Source of the DNA: JBBRWV01 sp038248985
GTDB lineage: Bacteria > Planctomycetota > Phycisphaerae > WQYP01
Reading direction: 5' to 3'
Length of the DNA stretch: 22,200 nt
NCBI GenBank assembly: GCA_038248985.1
Contig: JBBRWV010000057.1
Span: forward strand, 1-22,200
Every line of letters starts with the position of its first letter. Position 1 is the first letter of the stretch. Under the pieces are notes generated by a model that was not told where the DNA came from, ran no database searches, and worked only from the letters and a program-made list of their open reading frames with translations. This document shows positions 15,750-22,094 of this stretch, piece by piece. The translations under genes were made by a program, and so were the position numbers.

Positions 15750-15823
15750 TGGGCGTGCCAAGATTCGAACTTGGGACCTCGTCGTTATCAGCGACGCGCT
15801 CTAACCAACTGAGCTACACGCCC
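15750..15823 (-). tRNA. tRNA-Ile (anticodon GAU)
   Basis: Read on the minus strand, the acceptor arms GGGCGTG and CACGCCC pair perfectly. The D arm is GCTCAGTTGGTTAGAGC, the anticodon stem-loop GTCGCTGATAACGAC exposes GAT, and the T arm contains TTCGAAT. The discriminator is A, and CCA is not encoded (GTG follows). Length is 74 bases. It sits 161 bases upstream of the gdhA start on the same strand. Confidence 0.97.
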
Positions 15824-16069
15824 GTTTCCCGTCTTCCATCCACGCTTCGTTTTTAGGCTTATTCGCAGACCGCAACGGAACCCGCTAGTTTACTCATTGC
15901 CTCCCAAAAGTCAACGCTCCCCACACGCGCAAAACCTCCGCATTTAGCGGACTTTACCCCCTTCCATCCGCTCATGCACCCGCGCCAAACAGCCGATATT
16001 TCTTTACGTCCCGTGCCCCCAGTCCGGCTGGTCATCCCGCCTCCTTCACCCTCTGCAAGGTGCTTTCTC

Positions 16070-17956
16070 ATGCGTTTCAAAAAAATACCCACTCGTTCCA
16101 CTACCCGTACCACTTCCCGCGCCCACGGTACCCGCGCCCTTCTCGAATCCCTCGAATCCCGCACCCTCCTGGCCTCCAACCCCATCGGCTACATCGACGT
16201 CGCCAACCGCTCCATCCTCGCCGGATGGACCCTCGACCAGGATGAAGGCCCCCTCCCCATGAACGTCGAAATCACCATCAATGGCACCCTCTACACCACC
16301 CTCGCCAACCAATACCGCCCCGATCTCGTCCCCTACTTCGGCTTCTCCTACCACGGCTGGTCCTTCACTCCGCCCACCACGCTCCCCACCGGCGCCTCCT
16401 CCCTCGCCGTCGATGCCGTCAACACCGCCACCGGCGAACGCACCCGCCTCGGCGAACGCACCCTCCACAATCCCGCCCCCGTCTTCGCCGTCGAAGAAGC
16501 CTCCTCCACCCGCCTCCGCGGCTACGTCTTCGATTCCGACAAACCCACCGGCGGCACCAAAATCCGCATCGATATCGACGGCGTCCTCGGCACACCCTTC
16601 GCCGCCACCGTCGCCCGCTCCGACCTCCTCGGCACCCTCGGCACCGCCAACGTCGGCTTCTACGTCACCGGCTCATACACCGGTAAAGTCGTCGAAATCT
16701 ACAGCATCGATGACCCCTCCAACACCGCCACCCGCATCTGGACCAACAACCAGACTCCCTACGGCAGCCTCGACTTTGCCGACTCCACCATCGTCTTCGG
16801 CTGGGCCTTCGATCCCGACGCCCCCGAAAAAGCCGTCAACATCCGCATCGATATCGACGGCGTCGCCGGCACGCCCTTCGCCGCCGGCAATGTCCGCGCC
16901 GATCTTCAATCCTACCTCGGCACCTCCGCCCACGGCTTCGTCAAAAATTTCTCCGACCTCACGCCCGGCTCCCACACCGCCAGCATCTACATGCTCGATC
17001 CTGAAGTCACCACCGCCACCCCCGTCCTTCTCCGCACCATCGTCCTCACCAACCAGGCCCCCACCGGCGTCGTCGACAGCGTCAATTCCACCCAGATCCA
17101 GGGCTGGGCCTACGATGCCGATCTCGGTGCCGCTCCCGTCAACGTCCGCGTCTACGTCGATGACTTCCTCTTCACCACCGTCGCCGCCGGCAATACCCGC
17201 AATGATCTCCTCCCCTACTTCGGCTCCGCCAACCACGGCTACTCCATCAACCTTTCCTCACTCGATCCCGGCTCCCATTCCATCACCGTCACCGTCGAAG
17301 ACAATCGCTCCAGCGTCAATGACGAAACCGTCATCTTCGACGGCTTCATCAACAACACCGCGCCCTACGGCTTCTTTGACTCCATCTCCCACTCCACCCT
17401 CTTCGGCTGGGTCCAGGACCCCGACGCCCCCACCTCCTCCATCGATGTCGATATCTACATCGACAACGTCTACGTCGGCACCTCCCTCGCCGATATCACC
17501 CGCAGTGACCTCATCCCTTACGTCGGCTCCGCCAATCACGGCTTCGCCATCGATCTCCCGCCCCTCTCCTTCGGCACCCACACCATCAGCGTCTACGCCG
17601 CCGAAAGCCAGGGCACCGTCTCCACCCTCATCGGCAGCAAAACCGTCACCAACCTCCGGCCCACCGGCTCCTTCGATTTCGCCTCTTCCACCACGATCTG
17701 GGGCTGGGCCGCTGATTACGACCTCCCCTCCACTCCCCTCGACATCCTCGTCTACATCAACGGCGTCCCCACCCTCTCCGAATCCGCCGGCAATGCCCGC
17801 GCTGACCTCATCCCCTACTTCGGCAATGCCGACCACGGCTTCAACATCACCCTCCCCGTCCTCAGCGCCGGCACCTACCAGATCGACCTCTATGCTCTCG
17901 ATAAAAACAACGGCCTGCGCACCAACATCGGCAGCAGAATCATCACCCTCGGATGA
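16070..17956 (+). CDS. LEPR-XLL-like repeat protein, probably exported
   Basis: The 628-residue product starts with a basic Ser/Thr/Arg-rich segment and then ALLESLESRTLLA (about residues 23-35), a variant of the LEPR-XLL N-terminal motif found on large planctomycete surface or secreted proteins. From residue 37 to the end there are six repeats of 93-101 residues. Each has the pattern P-x-G-x-hydrophobic-D, GWAxDxD, a strand such as VRIYIDGV, AxNxRxDLxPYFG, xxHGF and GxHxIxVYAxD. The repeats look like all-beta modules of the kind found in bacterial extracellular proteins. No catalytic motif, sortase signal or C-terminal membrane anchor is seen; the protein ends right after repeat six (SRIITLG). 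I chose ATG 16070 because AAGG at 16057-16060 is nine bases upstream and because it places the motif near the N-terminus. An adhesive or structural role is inference. Confidence 0.82.
   Translation: MRFKKIPTRSTTRTTSRAHGTRALLESLESRTLLASNPIGYIDVANRSILAGWTLDQDEGPLPMNVEITINGTLYTTLANQYRPDLVPYFGFSYHGWSFTPPTTLPTGASSLAVDAVNTATGERTRLGERTLHNPAPVFAVEEASSTRLRGYVFDSDKPTGGTKIRIDIDGVLGTPFAATVARSDLLGTLGTANVGFYVTGSYTGKVVEIYSIDDPSNTATRIWTNNQTPYGSLDFADSTIVFGWAFDPDAPEKAVNIRIDIDGVAGTPFAAGNVRADLQSYLGTSAHGFVKNFSDLTPGSHTASIYMLDPEVTTATPVLLRTIVLTNQAPTGVVDSVNSTQIQGWAYDADLGAAPVNVRVYVDDFLFTTVAAGNTRNDLLPYFGSANHGYSINLSSLDPGSHSITVTVEDNRSSVNDETVIFDGFINNTAPYGFFDSISHSTLFGWVQDPDAPTSSIDVDIYIDNVYVGTSLADITRSDLIPYVGSANHGFAIDLPPLSFGTHTISVYAAESQGTVSTLIGSKTVTNLRPTGSFDFASSTTIWGWAADYDLPSTPLDILVYINGVPTLSESAGNARADLIPYFGNADHGFNITLPVLSAGTYQIDLYALDKNNGLRTNIGSRIITLG
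16178..17953 (+). repeat. Six in-frame coding repeats of about 290-300 bp
   Basis: Repeat units start at 16178, 16469, 16748, 17051, 17354 and 17651, with lengths of 291, 279, 303, 303, 297 and 303 bases. Units 3, 4 and 6 are the same length. Each begins at an Asn codon, usually followed by x-x-Pro. Unit 2 is the most diverged, with GYVFDSD in place of GWAxDxD and NVGFY in place of HGF. Units 3 to 6 share the most residues. Confidence 0.85.
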
Positions 17957-17991
17957 CGCACCGCCGCGCCATCGCGCGCCCCCACGCCCCT

Positions 17992-19422
17992 TCACCCGAT
18001 CATCAGTATCGCCAGCAACACCGTCGCCCCATTGTGCAGCCCATGCGCCACCATCGGCCCGATGATCGACTGCCGCCACTCCCGCATCCACGCAAACACG
18101 ATCGCCAGGCTTGCCAGCACCGGTATCGCCGCCCATCCCTGCGGATGAATCCCCGCGAACAGCACCGCCCCAATCACTGCCGCCAGCATCACCCCCATCC
18201 GTTGCCGCAGGCTCGCCAACAACGCCCCGCGAAACACCAGCTCTTCCGATATCGGCGCCCACACCGCCGCCAGCAAAAACACCATCACCTTCGCCCACGC
18301 CGGCCCGGTCAACTCCTGCGTAATCGGATGCGCTGGCTGCGCGCCGCTTACCTTCATCAGCAGCATCGTCATCACAAACCCCACCATCACGATCGGCACG
18401 CCCGCCAGGTACCCGCCGATTCCCGTCCACACCTCGCGCATCAACCCCCGGCCCCAGGTCAGCCCCAACGCACTCCGCCACTCCGCCGCACTCTGCCCCC
18501 GCACCCGCGGCCACACCAGCGCCACACCAAACGCCATCGGCAGCACCAGCGTTCCCCATAACCCCCTCAGCCCCAGCGCCGCCAGCCCCGCCGATCCTCC
18601 CACATACACCACCATGAACAGCGCAAACGCCTCCGCATACATCCCGCGATGCGTCCGTCCCCGCTGAAACGCCGGTTGAAGTTTTCCCCGCACCTTCTGC
18701 ACCACCGCGCTCACCAGCAGCACCGCGCCCACACCCAACGCCGCTAAAATCAACACCGCGACCCCCGCCATCGCCGCCATCGTCCGCATCGCCCCGCTGA
18801 GCACCGCCACCCGCTGCGGGTCGCTCTCCGGCCGTCCCAGCGTCTCCGCCAAATCCGCGATCCACCCGTACCGGTCCTGAATCGCCTCCCTATCTCCATC
18901 ATTCGCCAGAGGTTGCTGCCGGCTCAATAAATCCAGCACTTCCACCTCCCGCCGCAATTCCGGATACTTGTCCCACAATTCCCGCAAACGCCGCGTCGTC
19001 TCTACCACCCCCGCAAATTCCCCCGCCACAACCGCCGCTCGAACCTCATCCCGCGGCGACTTCACGCTCTGCTCAAAACTCGCCCGCAACTCTTTGCTAT
19101 TCCCCGCACCCGCCGCGCCAAACGCCGCCTTCGCCCCCACCACGTACCGCGCCATCAACTCCATTTGATAACCATTCCCGTCCCGCAACGCTCCCCCGAC
19201 CTGCCGATTTATCTGCACCCGATACATCGTCAATCCCACCAGCCCCACAATCACCACCCACGCCAGCAACTCCCCCAGCGAAAACCGCCGCGTCTCATCC
19301 CGCCCCGAAAATTGCCCCGCCGCGCAAAAAATCACCGGCGCTTCTCCCGCCAGCGGTGGTGGCTCTGGCACGCGATTCGGCATCGGCAGTGGGGGGGGAA
19401 CGTCGCTCATCCCCCCAATCAT
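17992..19422 (-). CDS. CPBP family intramembrane metalloprotease with large N-terminal extension
   Basis: The C-terminal ~200 residues form a CPBP (Abi/CaaX-like) protease domain: EELVFRGALLASLRQRMG with Glu393-Glu394 and Arg398, FAGIHPQG with His426, and HGLHNG with His460 and Asn464. These are the expected catalytic and metal-binding positions of a membrane-embedded metalloprotease. The N-terminus is proline-rich, followed by a membrane segment at about 48-66, a soluble helical region of about 140 residues rich in Arg and Glu, and several more membrane helices. At 476 residues it is far longer than minimal family members of about 220-300. I chose ATG 19422 because a GGGGGG run eight bases upstream can pair with the anti-Shine-Dalgarno by G-U wobble; ATG 19410 and TTG 19446 are alternatives. 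The substrate is unknown. It is convergent with the LEPR-XLL gene, 35 bases between the stops. Confidence 0.85.
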   Translation of the reverse strand: MIGGMSDVPPPLPMPNRVPEPPPLAGEAPVIFCAAGQFSGRDETRRFSLGELLAWVVIVGLVGLTMYRVQINRQVGGALRDGNGYQMELMARYVVGAKAAFGAAGAGNSKELRASFEQSVKSPRDEVRAAVVAGEFAGVVETTRRLRELWDKYPELRREVEVLDLLSRQQPLANDGDREAIQDRYGWIADLAETLGRPESDPQRVAVLSGAMRTMAAMAGVAVLILAALGVGAVLLVSAVVQKVRGKLQPAFQRGRTHRGMYAEAFALFMVVYVGGSAGLAALGLRGLWGTLVLPMAFGVALVWPRVRGQSAAEWRSALGLTWGRGLMREVWTGIGGYLAGVPIVMVGFVMTMLLMKVSGAQPAHPITQELTGPAWAKVMVFLLAAVWAPISEELVFRGALLASLRQRMGVMLAAVIGAVLFAGIHPQGWAAIPVLASLAIVFAWMREWRQSIIGPMVAHGLHNGATVLLAILMIG

Positions 19423-19446
19423 CTCGACATCCCCCCGCCGTGGCAA

Positions 19447-19475
19447 TTGTCCCGCACCGCCTCAGCGGGTATTCT
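19447..19475 (+). promoter_or_regulatory. Candidate promoter of the basic miniprotein gene
   Basis: TTGTCC (19447-19452), a 17-base spacer and TATTCT (19470-19475) face the miniprotein gene. Predicted transcription starts near 19482, giving a 5' leader of about 60 bases. Confidence 0.45.
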
Positions 19476-19544
19476 GTACCCCAGCAGAAAATTTTCGCGG
19501 CATGCGAATCTGCCGCATACAACCACTTTTCAGGAGTCCTACCC

Positions 19545-19607
19545 ATGGCCAAGAAAGAACCCAAAAAGAAAAAGTACGGCAAAAAGAAACGCGGCAAACA
19601 AAGCTAA
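19545..19607 (+). CDS. 20-residue lysine-rich miniprotein
   Basis: ATG at 19545, TAA at 19605-19607. The peptide begins MAKKEPKKKK, continues with a YGKKKRGK core and ends QS; 12 of its 20 residues are Lys or Arg. AGGAG at 19532-19536, eight bases upstream of the ATG, is among the best ribosome-binding sites in the window. A candidate promoter lies upstream and a strong terminator downstream, so it is a complete monocistronic unit despite its size. The composition recalls tiny ribosome-associated proteins such as bTHX or mycobacterial bL37, or a nucleic-acid-binding peptide, but I recognise no specific homologue. Too short for normal gene callers. Confidence 0.65.
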   Translation: MAKKEPKKKKYGKKKRGKQS

Positions 19608-19636
19608 CCACTTAAAGCTAACGCGCTTCCCCCCCC

Positions 19637-19694
19637 AAAAAAAACGGCCGCCGGATATCGATCAACTCGTAATCCAGCGGCCGTCCTTTTTTTT
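19637..19694. terminator. Strong, potentially bidirectional intrinsic terminator
   Basis: A run of eight A (19637-19644) leads into stem ACGGCCGC (19644-19651) pairing with GCGGCCGT (19677-19684). After one C-A mismatch, GGAT (19653-19656) pairs with ATCC (19672-19675), leaving a 15-base loop. T8 follows at 19687-19694. It terminates the miniprotein transcript 30 bases after the stop, and the A-run makes it usable from the other side for leftward transcription. Confidence 0.92.
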
Positions 19695-19816
19695 GCCCCG
19701 CCCCCTGGGAGGATAGCAGGAGTGAAGGGAGGGGATTAGAGGAGGGAGATCATGTTACACGGCAAGGTGGAATGACGAAGAACCGGGGCGGGGGAGGGTT
19801 GTTAAGCGGTGATTTG

Positions 19817-20074
19817 TTAATTAACGGGGACGAGCAAGGTTGTAAGGGGTATGAGAAGAAGCGAAAGGCCGATGACTAGGAAGAGCCATTCAATGAGGGT
19901 GAGCCCGTGGAATTGATCGAGGTCGAGCGTGCCGTGGGGGCCGGAGTGAACGCAATACCAGATCCACGGATCGAAGAAATGGGTGGCGGCGGAGGTGATG
20001 GAGGCGAGGATGAGGCCGCAGGCTGCGCCGGCGAGGAAGCGTCGGGGTGAGGTTTTGGCGGGGGTTGGAGACAT
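19817..20074 (-). CDS. Small two-helix membrane protein, unknown
   Basis: This 85-residue protein has a basic N-terminus (SPTPAKTSPRRF), a hydrophobic segment LAGAACGLILASITSAA (about 14-30), a polar loop with FFDPWIWYCVHSGPHG and a second hydrophobic segment at about 61-83 (EWLFLVIGLSLLLIPLTTLL). I do not recognise the family. Codon third positions favour C, unlike the G-favouring CPBP gene on the same strand, which shows the skew switch noted in the findings. The ribosome-binding site is weak. It begins just left of the truncated edge of the truD remnant. Confidence 0.6.
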   Translation of the reverse strand: MSPTPAKTSPRRFLAGAACGLILASITSAATHFFDPWIWYCVHSGPHGTLDLDQFHGLTLIEWLFLVIGLSLLLIPLTTLLVPVN

Positions 20075-20127
20075 TGGGGATTCCGATTGTGCGGGGAAGT
20101 GGGGGTGGATGCTGCTAGGAATTTTGA

Positions 20128-20428
20128 TTCCGGCTGGGCGTGATGCACTTGGCCGGCGGTAAGAGGTTTACGGAAGCGGGAAGCGTGGTGAAGATGATGG
20201 AGGACGGGGTGCTCAAGGATTCCGGCCTGACGCTGGAAAGTTTACGCGGACCGTTCAGCAGCTACGGGGCAAGGCGGGCGGTGCGGTTTTTCCCAAAGGA
20301 TATGCGGATGGAGACCGGTGCGGACGAGCGTGGACCGTTTTTTGCAATTGGCGTTCACGCTGCCGTCGGGTAGTTACGCGACGGTGCTGCTGGCGGAAGT
20401 GATGAAGTCGGACGTGACGATTGTTTGA
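20128..20428 (+). pseudogene. truD: C-terminal remnant of truD (tRNA pseudouridine synthase D), truncated and frameshifted
   Basis: The + frame reads MHLAGGKRFTEAGSVVKMME, then LKDSGLTLESLRGPF, GARRAVRFFPKDMRMETG and DERGPF, then breaks. In the next frame it continues FLQLAFTLPSGSYATVLLAE, VMKSDVTIV and stops at 20426-20428. Together these resemble the last ~95 residues of TruD, which usually ends with GARRxLRxxPxD, then DxxGPxLxLxFxLPxGSYATxxLREL(M)K. The switch occurs at T6 (20338-20343); five T would restore GP-FLQLAFTLP in frame. Upstream the frame is closed by TGA at 20125-20127, and I see no other TruD sequence before it, so the catalytic N-terminal two-thirds is missing. TruD makes pseudouridine-13 in tRNA-Glu; this remnant cannot. 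It converges on the phosphoesterase gene, eight bases between the stops. Confidence 0.7.
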
Positions 20429-20436
20429 ATAAAGAT

Positions 20437-21462
20437 TCAGTGCTTTGAATTCACCTGAGGAACCGTAGGCGCGGCTTCGACCTTGGCTGCGGGTTGGGTG
20501 GATGGTTGCTTATCCGTGGCGGTGGTTTTGAGTTCAAGTTTGTCGGTAAGATCAAATACGCTGCGGGTTTTCAGGTTGCGATACACGTTCACTTTAAACT
20601 CGGAACTTGTCGCTGAAACGATAAGGAAAGCATCGTACTTCCAACCCTTGTCATCTCCGCGGGCCTGGGCGGAATCGATCTGCCAAACCGTTGTATTAGG
20701 TATTTGAAAACGCGAATACCGGTGGGTATGCCCGCAAAAATAGGCTGCTACATGGTTGTCGGAAAGCGTCTTCACAAAAGCATCACGGTGCGCCGCTTTA
20801 CTATTGAGTGAACTATCGGCATGGCGCATCGTGTTGATATTGGGCTTCAGTTTCGACCAGTCTTGGTCCTCTTGCGGATACGCTGGTTCATGTCCCACGA
20901 CGATTTTCCATGGCATCTTCGTTTTTTTCAGATCTTCATCAAGCCATTTGTCCAGAGCAGGCGCAACGTCACCGTGCGCATTGATATCCGCCTCTGGTTT
21001 TCCGGTGCCATCCCAGTATTCATTGATGGCGATCACATGCACCGGACCGGCGTCGAATGAGTAGGTCGTTTCTGAACTGTCGGCGGGACCAGGCGTGAAG
21101 TTGGAAATTTGCGGGGGCAGTGAGGACCGCATTTCCTTTGAAAAGTACTTTCGGAGGTACTTCATGCCGGCCTGGTTGGCCTCGTGATTGCCGACAATCG
21201 GGAACCAGGGAAATTTGGTCCCGATGACTTTGGAAATTTCTGACCGGACAAGATCCGGCGGATCGATGTCGCCCGTCGTAATCACGAATAGGCCCGGACC
21301 CTCCGGAAGCGCCTTGGCTGTTTCCAGCAACTTTGTAAACCCGGGATAGTTTCGGCAATCCCCCAGAACCAAGAACCGCGCCGAATCGACCACCTCGGCA
21401 CTTGCCGAGAGGCATAGCACGGCGAGCAATGCAATGAATGCCGCGACAAGCTTATGTTTCAT
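20437..21462 (-). CDS. Secreted calcineurin-like metallophosphoesterase
   Basis: Starting at ATG 21462 the 341-residue product has a Sec signal peptide (MKHK, hydrophobic core, cleavage after ASA at about residue 22). A calcineurin-like phosphoesterase domain follows with metal-site motifs LGDCRN (Asp35), TTGDIDP (Asp65), GNHEA (Asn92-His93), GHEPAY (His191) and GHTHRY (His245, His247). The usual DxH of the first motif reads DxR, as in some family branches. The C-terminus is a low-complexity Thr/Lys/Gln/Pro/Ala tail after about residue 310. It probably hydrolyses a phosphoester in the periplasm or outside the cell; the substrate is unknown. GGAG lies eight bases upstream of this ATG; the in-frame ATG at 21492 would put a non-signal extension in front. 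Base composition is more balanced than in its neighbours, so acquisition is possible. Confidence 0.87.
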   Translation of the reverse strand: MKHKLVAAFIALLAVLCLSASAEVVDSARFLVLGDCRNYPGFTKLLETAKALPEGPGLFVITTGDIDPPDLVRSEISKVIGTKFPWFPIVGNHEANQAGMKYLRKYFSKEMRSSLPPQISNFTPGPADSSETTYSFDAGPVHVIAINEYWDGTGKPEADINAHGDVAPALDKWLDEDLKKTKMPWKIVVGHEPAYPQEDQDWSKLKPNINTMRHADSSLNSKAAHRDAFVKTLSDNHVAAYFCGHTHRYSRFQIPNTTVWQIDSAQARGDDKGWKYDAFLIVSATSSEFKVNVYRNLKTRSVFDLTDKLELKTTATDKQPSTQPAAKVEAAPTVPQVNSKH

Positions 21463-21509
21463 GGACCGGCTCCAAAAGTACGCGTGTCCCATCGTAACAT
21501 AGCGATAGT

Positions 21510-21533
21510 TTACTGTCTGTGATCAATCAGTAA
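21510..21533. promoter_or_regulatory. Candidate operator upstream of the phosphoesterase gene
   Basis: TTACTG and CAGTAA are inverted around 12 bases that contain the palindrome TGATCA (21520-21525). The dyad lies about 48 bases upstream of the phosphoesterase ATG in an AT-rich stretch, where a promoter would be expected. Confidence 0.35.
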
Positions 21534-21566
21534 TAAAGTTATTGAAGGCACATTTCCGCATTCGGT

Positions 21567-21608
21567 GGGGGGGCAACTGTCCAGTCCTGACCAAAAGTTG
21601 CCACCCCC
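21567..21608. other. Long imperfect hairpin
   Basis: GGGGG (21567-21571) and GGCAACT (21572-21578) pair with AGTTGCC (21596-21602) and CCCCC (21604-21608), with A21603 bulged and a 17-base loop. The right arm and loop, read on the minus strand, give GGCAACTTTTGGTCAGGAC, which resembles terminal repeats I associate with IS21-type elements. No T-tract follows, so it is not a standard terminator. Confidence 0.5.
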
Positions 21609-21654
21609 GCTCCCCATTCCTCACCCGCCCTCGATCCCCCTCCGCTCCCTGTTC

Positions 21655-21769
21655 ACCTCCATCTCCATTGGTAATTGAGACATGTAGATATCTACAAAAA
21701 TAAACTAATCAAATCCCCCCATCCTCCCCATCTTCCCAATTCTCGCCAACTTTCGCTGAAAAACTTCCT
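21655..21769. repeat. Diverged repeat, copy A (about 115 bp)
   Basis: This block starts with ACCTCCATCTCCATT, passes through GAGACA and the perfect 12-base palindrome GTAGATATCTAC (21684-21695), then a CCCATCCTC/CCATCT stretch, and ends near GAAAAACTTCCT. The same order of segments recurs at 21978-22094. Confidence 0.7.
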
Positions 21770-21796
21770 TGCCACTCCTTCCCCGCCCCCCCAATA

Positions 21797-21841
21797 GCGG
21801 CAACGCCGCGCCAGGCAATAGCCGACACCGGAAGGTGTCGG
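21797..21841. other. Two adjacent hairpins between the repeat copies
   Basis: GCGGC-aac-GCCGC (21797-21809) is followed by CCGACACC-GGAA-GGTGTCGG (21822-21841), an 8-bp perfect stem closed by a GNRA-type tetraloop. Both stems are preceded by CAATAG, and a run of 11 C follows at 21845-21855. They could belong to a structured RNA or a palindromic repeat unit. Confidence 0.55.
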
Positions 21842-21977
21842 TAACCCCCCCCCCCACAGAACGTGAGGGCCAGAGGCCCGCCCCCCCCCGGCGCCCGTGC
21901 CCGAGACCCGCAGCCGCATCGTCCCCTCCCCGAATCGCTATCGCACTCCCATTCTCCTCTCCCCTCGTCCCCCTTTT

Positions 21978-22094
21978 ACCTCCATCTCCATTTTTTTGAT
22001 AGAGACATATATATATCTACAATAATAAACCAAACAAATCATCCCATCCTCTCCATCTCCCCAATCTTTACCGCCTTTCTCCGAAAAACTTTCC
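21978..22094. repeat. Diverged repeat, copy B (about 117 bp)
   Basis: Copy B shares ACCTCCATCTCCATT exactly with copy A, 323 bases downstream. It then has GAGACA, ATATCTACAA, AATAAAC, CCCATCCTC, CCATCT and GAAAAACTT in the same order with small insertions and deletions. The palindrome of copy A is replaced here by an alternating AT run (22006-22015). Confidence 0.7.

Noticed and set aside
14296..15804. 502-codon plus-strand open frame rich in Arg, His and Pro
   Set aside because: It is antisense to gdhA and the tRNA. The minus frame is a clear glutamate dehydrogenase.
16178..17953. Regular ~300-bp periodicity as a CRISPR or tandem non-coding array
   Set aside because: The units are in one reading frame, conserved at protein level and diverged at DNA level, so they are protein domain repeats. 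No short repeat-spacer array was seen anywhere.
16281..18065. 594-codon Pro/Ser/Thr-rich plus-strand open frame
   Set aside because: It is the +1 frame of the LEPR-XLL-like repeat gene; the apparent low-complexity mucin-like protein is a codon-bias artefact.
17258..18865. 535-codon minus-strand Gly/Asp-rich open frame
   Set aside because: It overlaps the repeat gene and the CPBP gene in wrong frames and has no motif.
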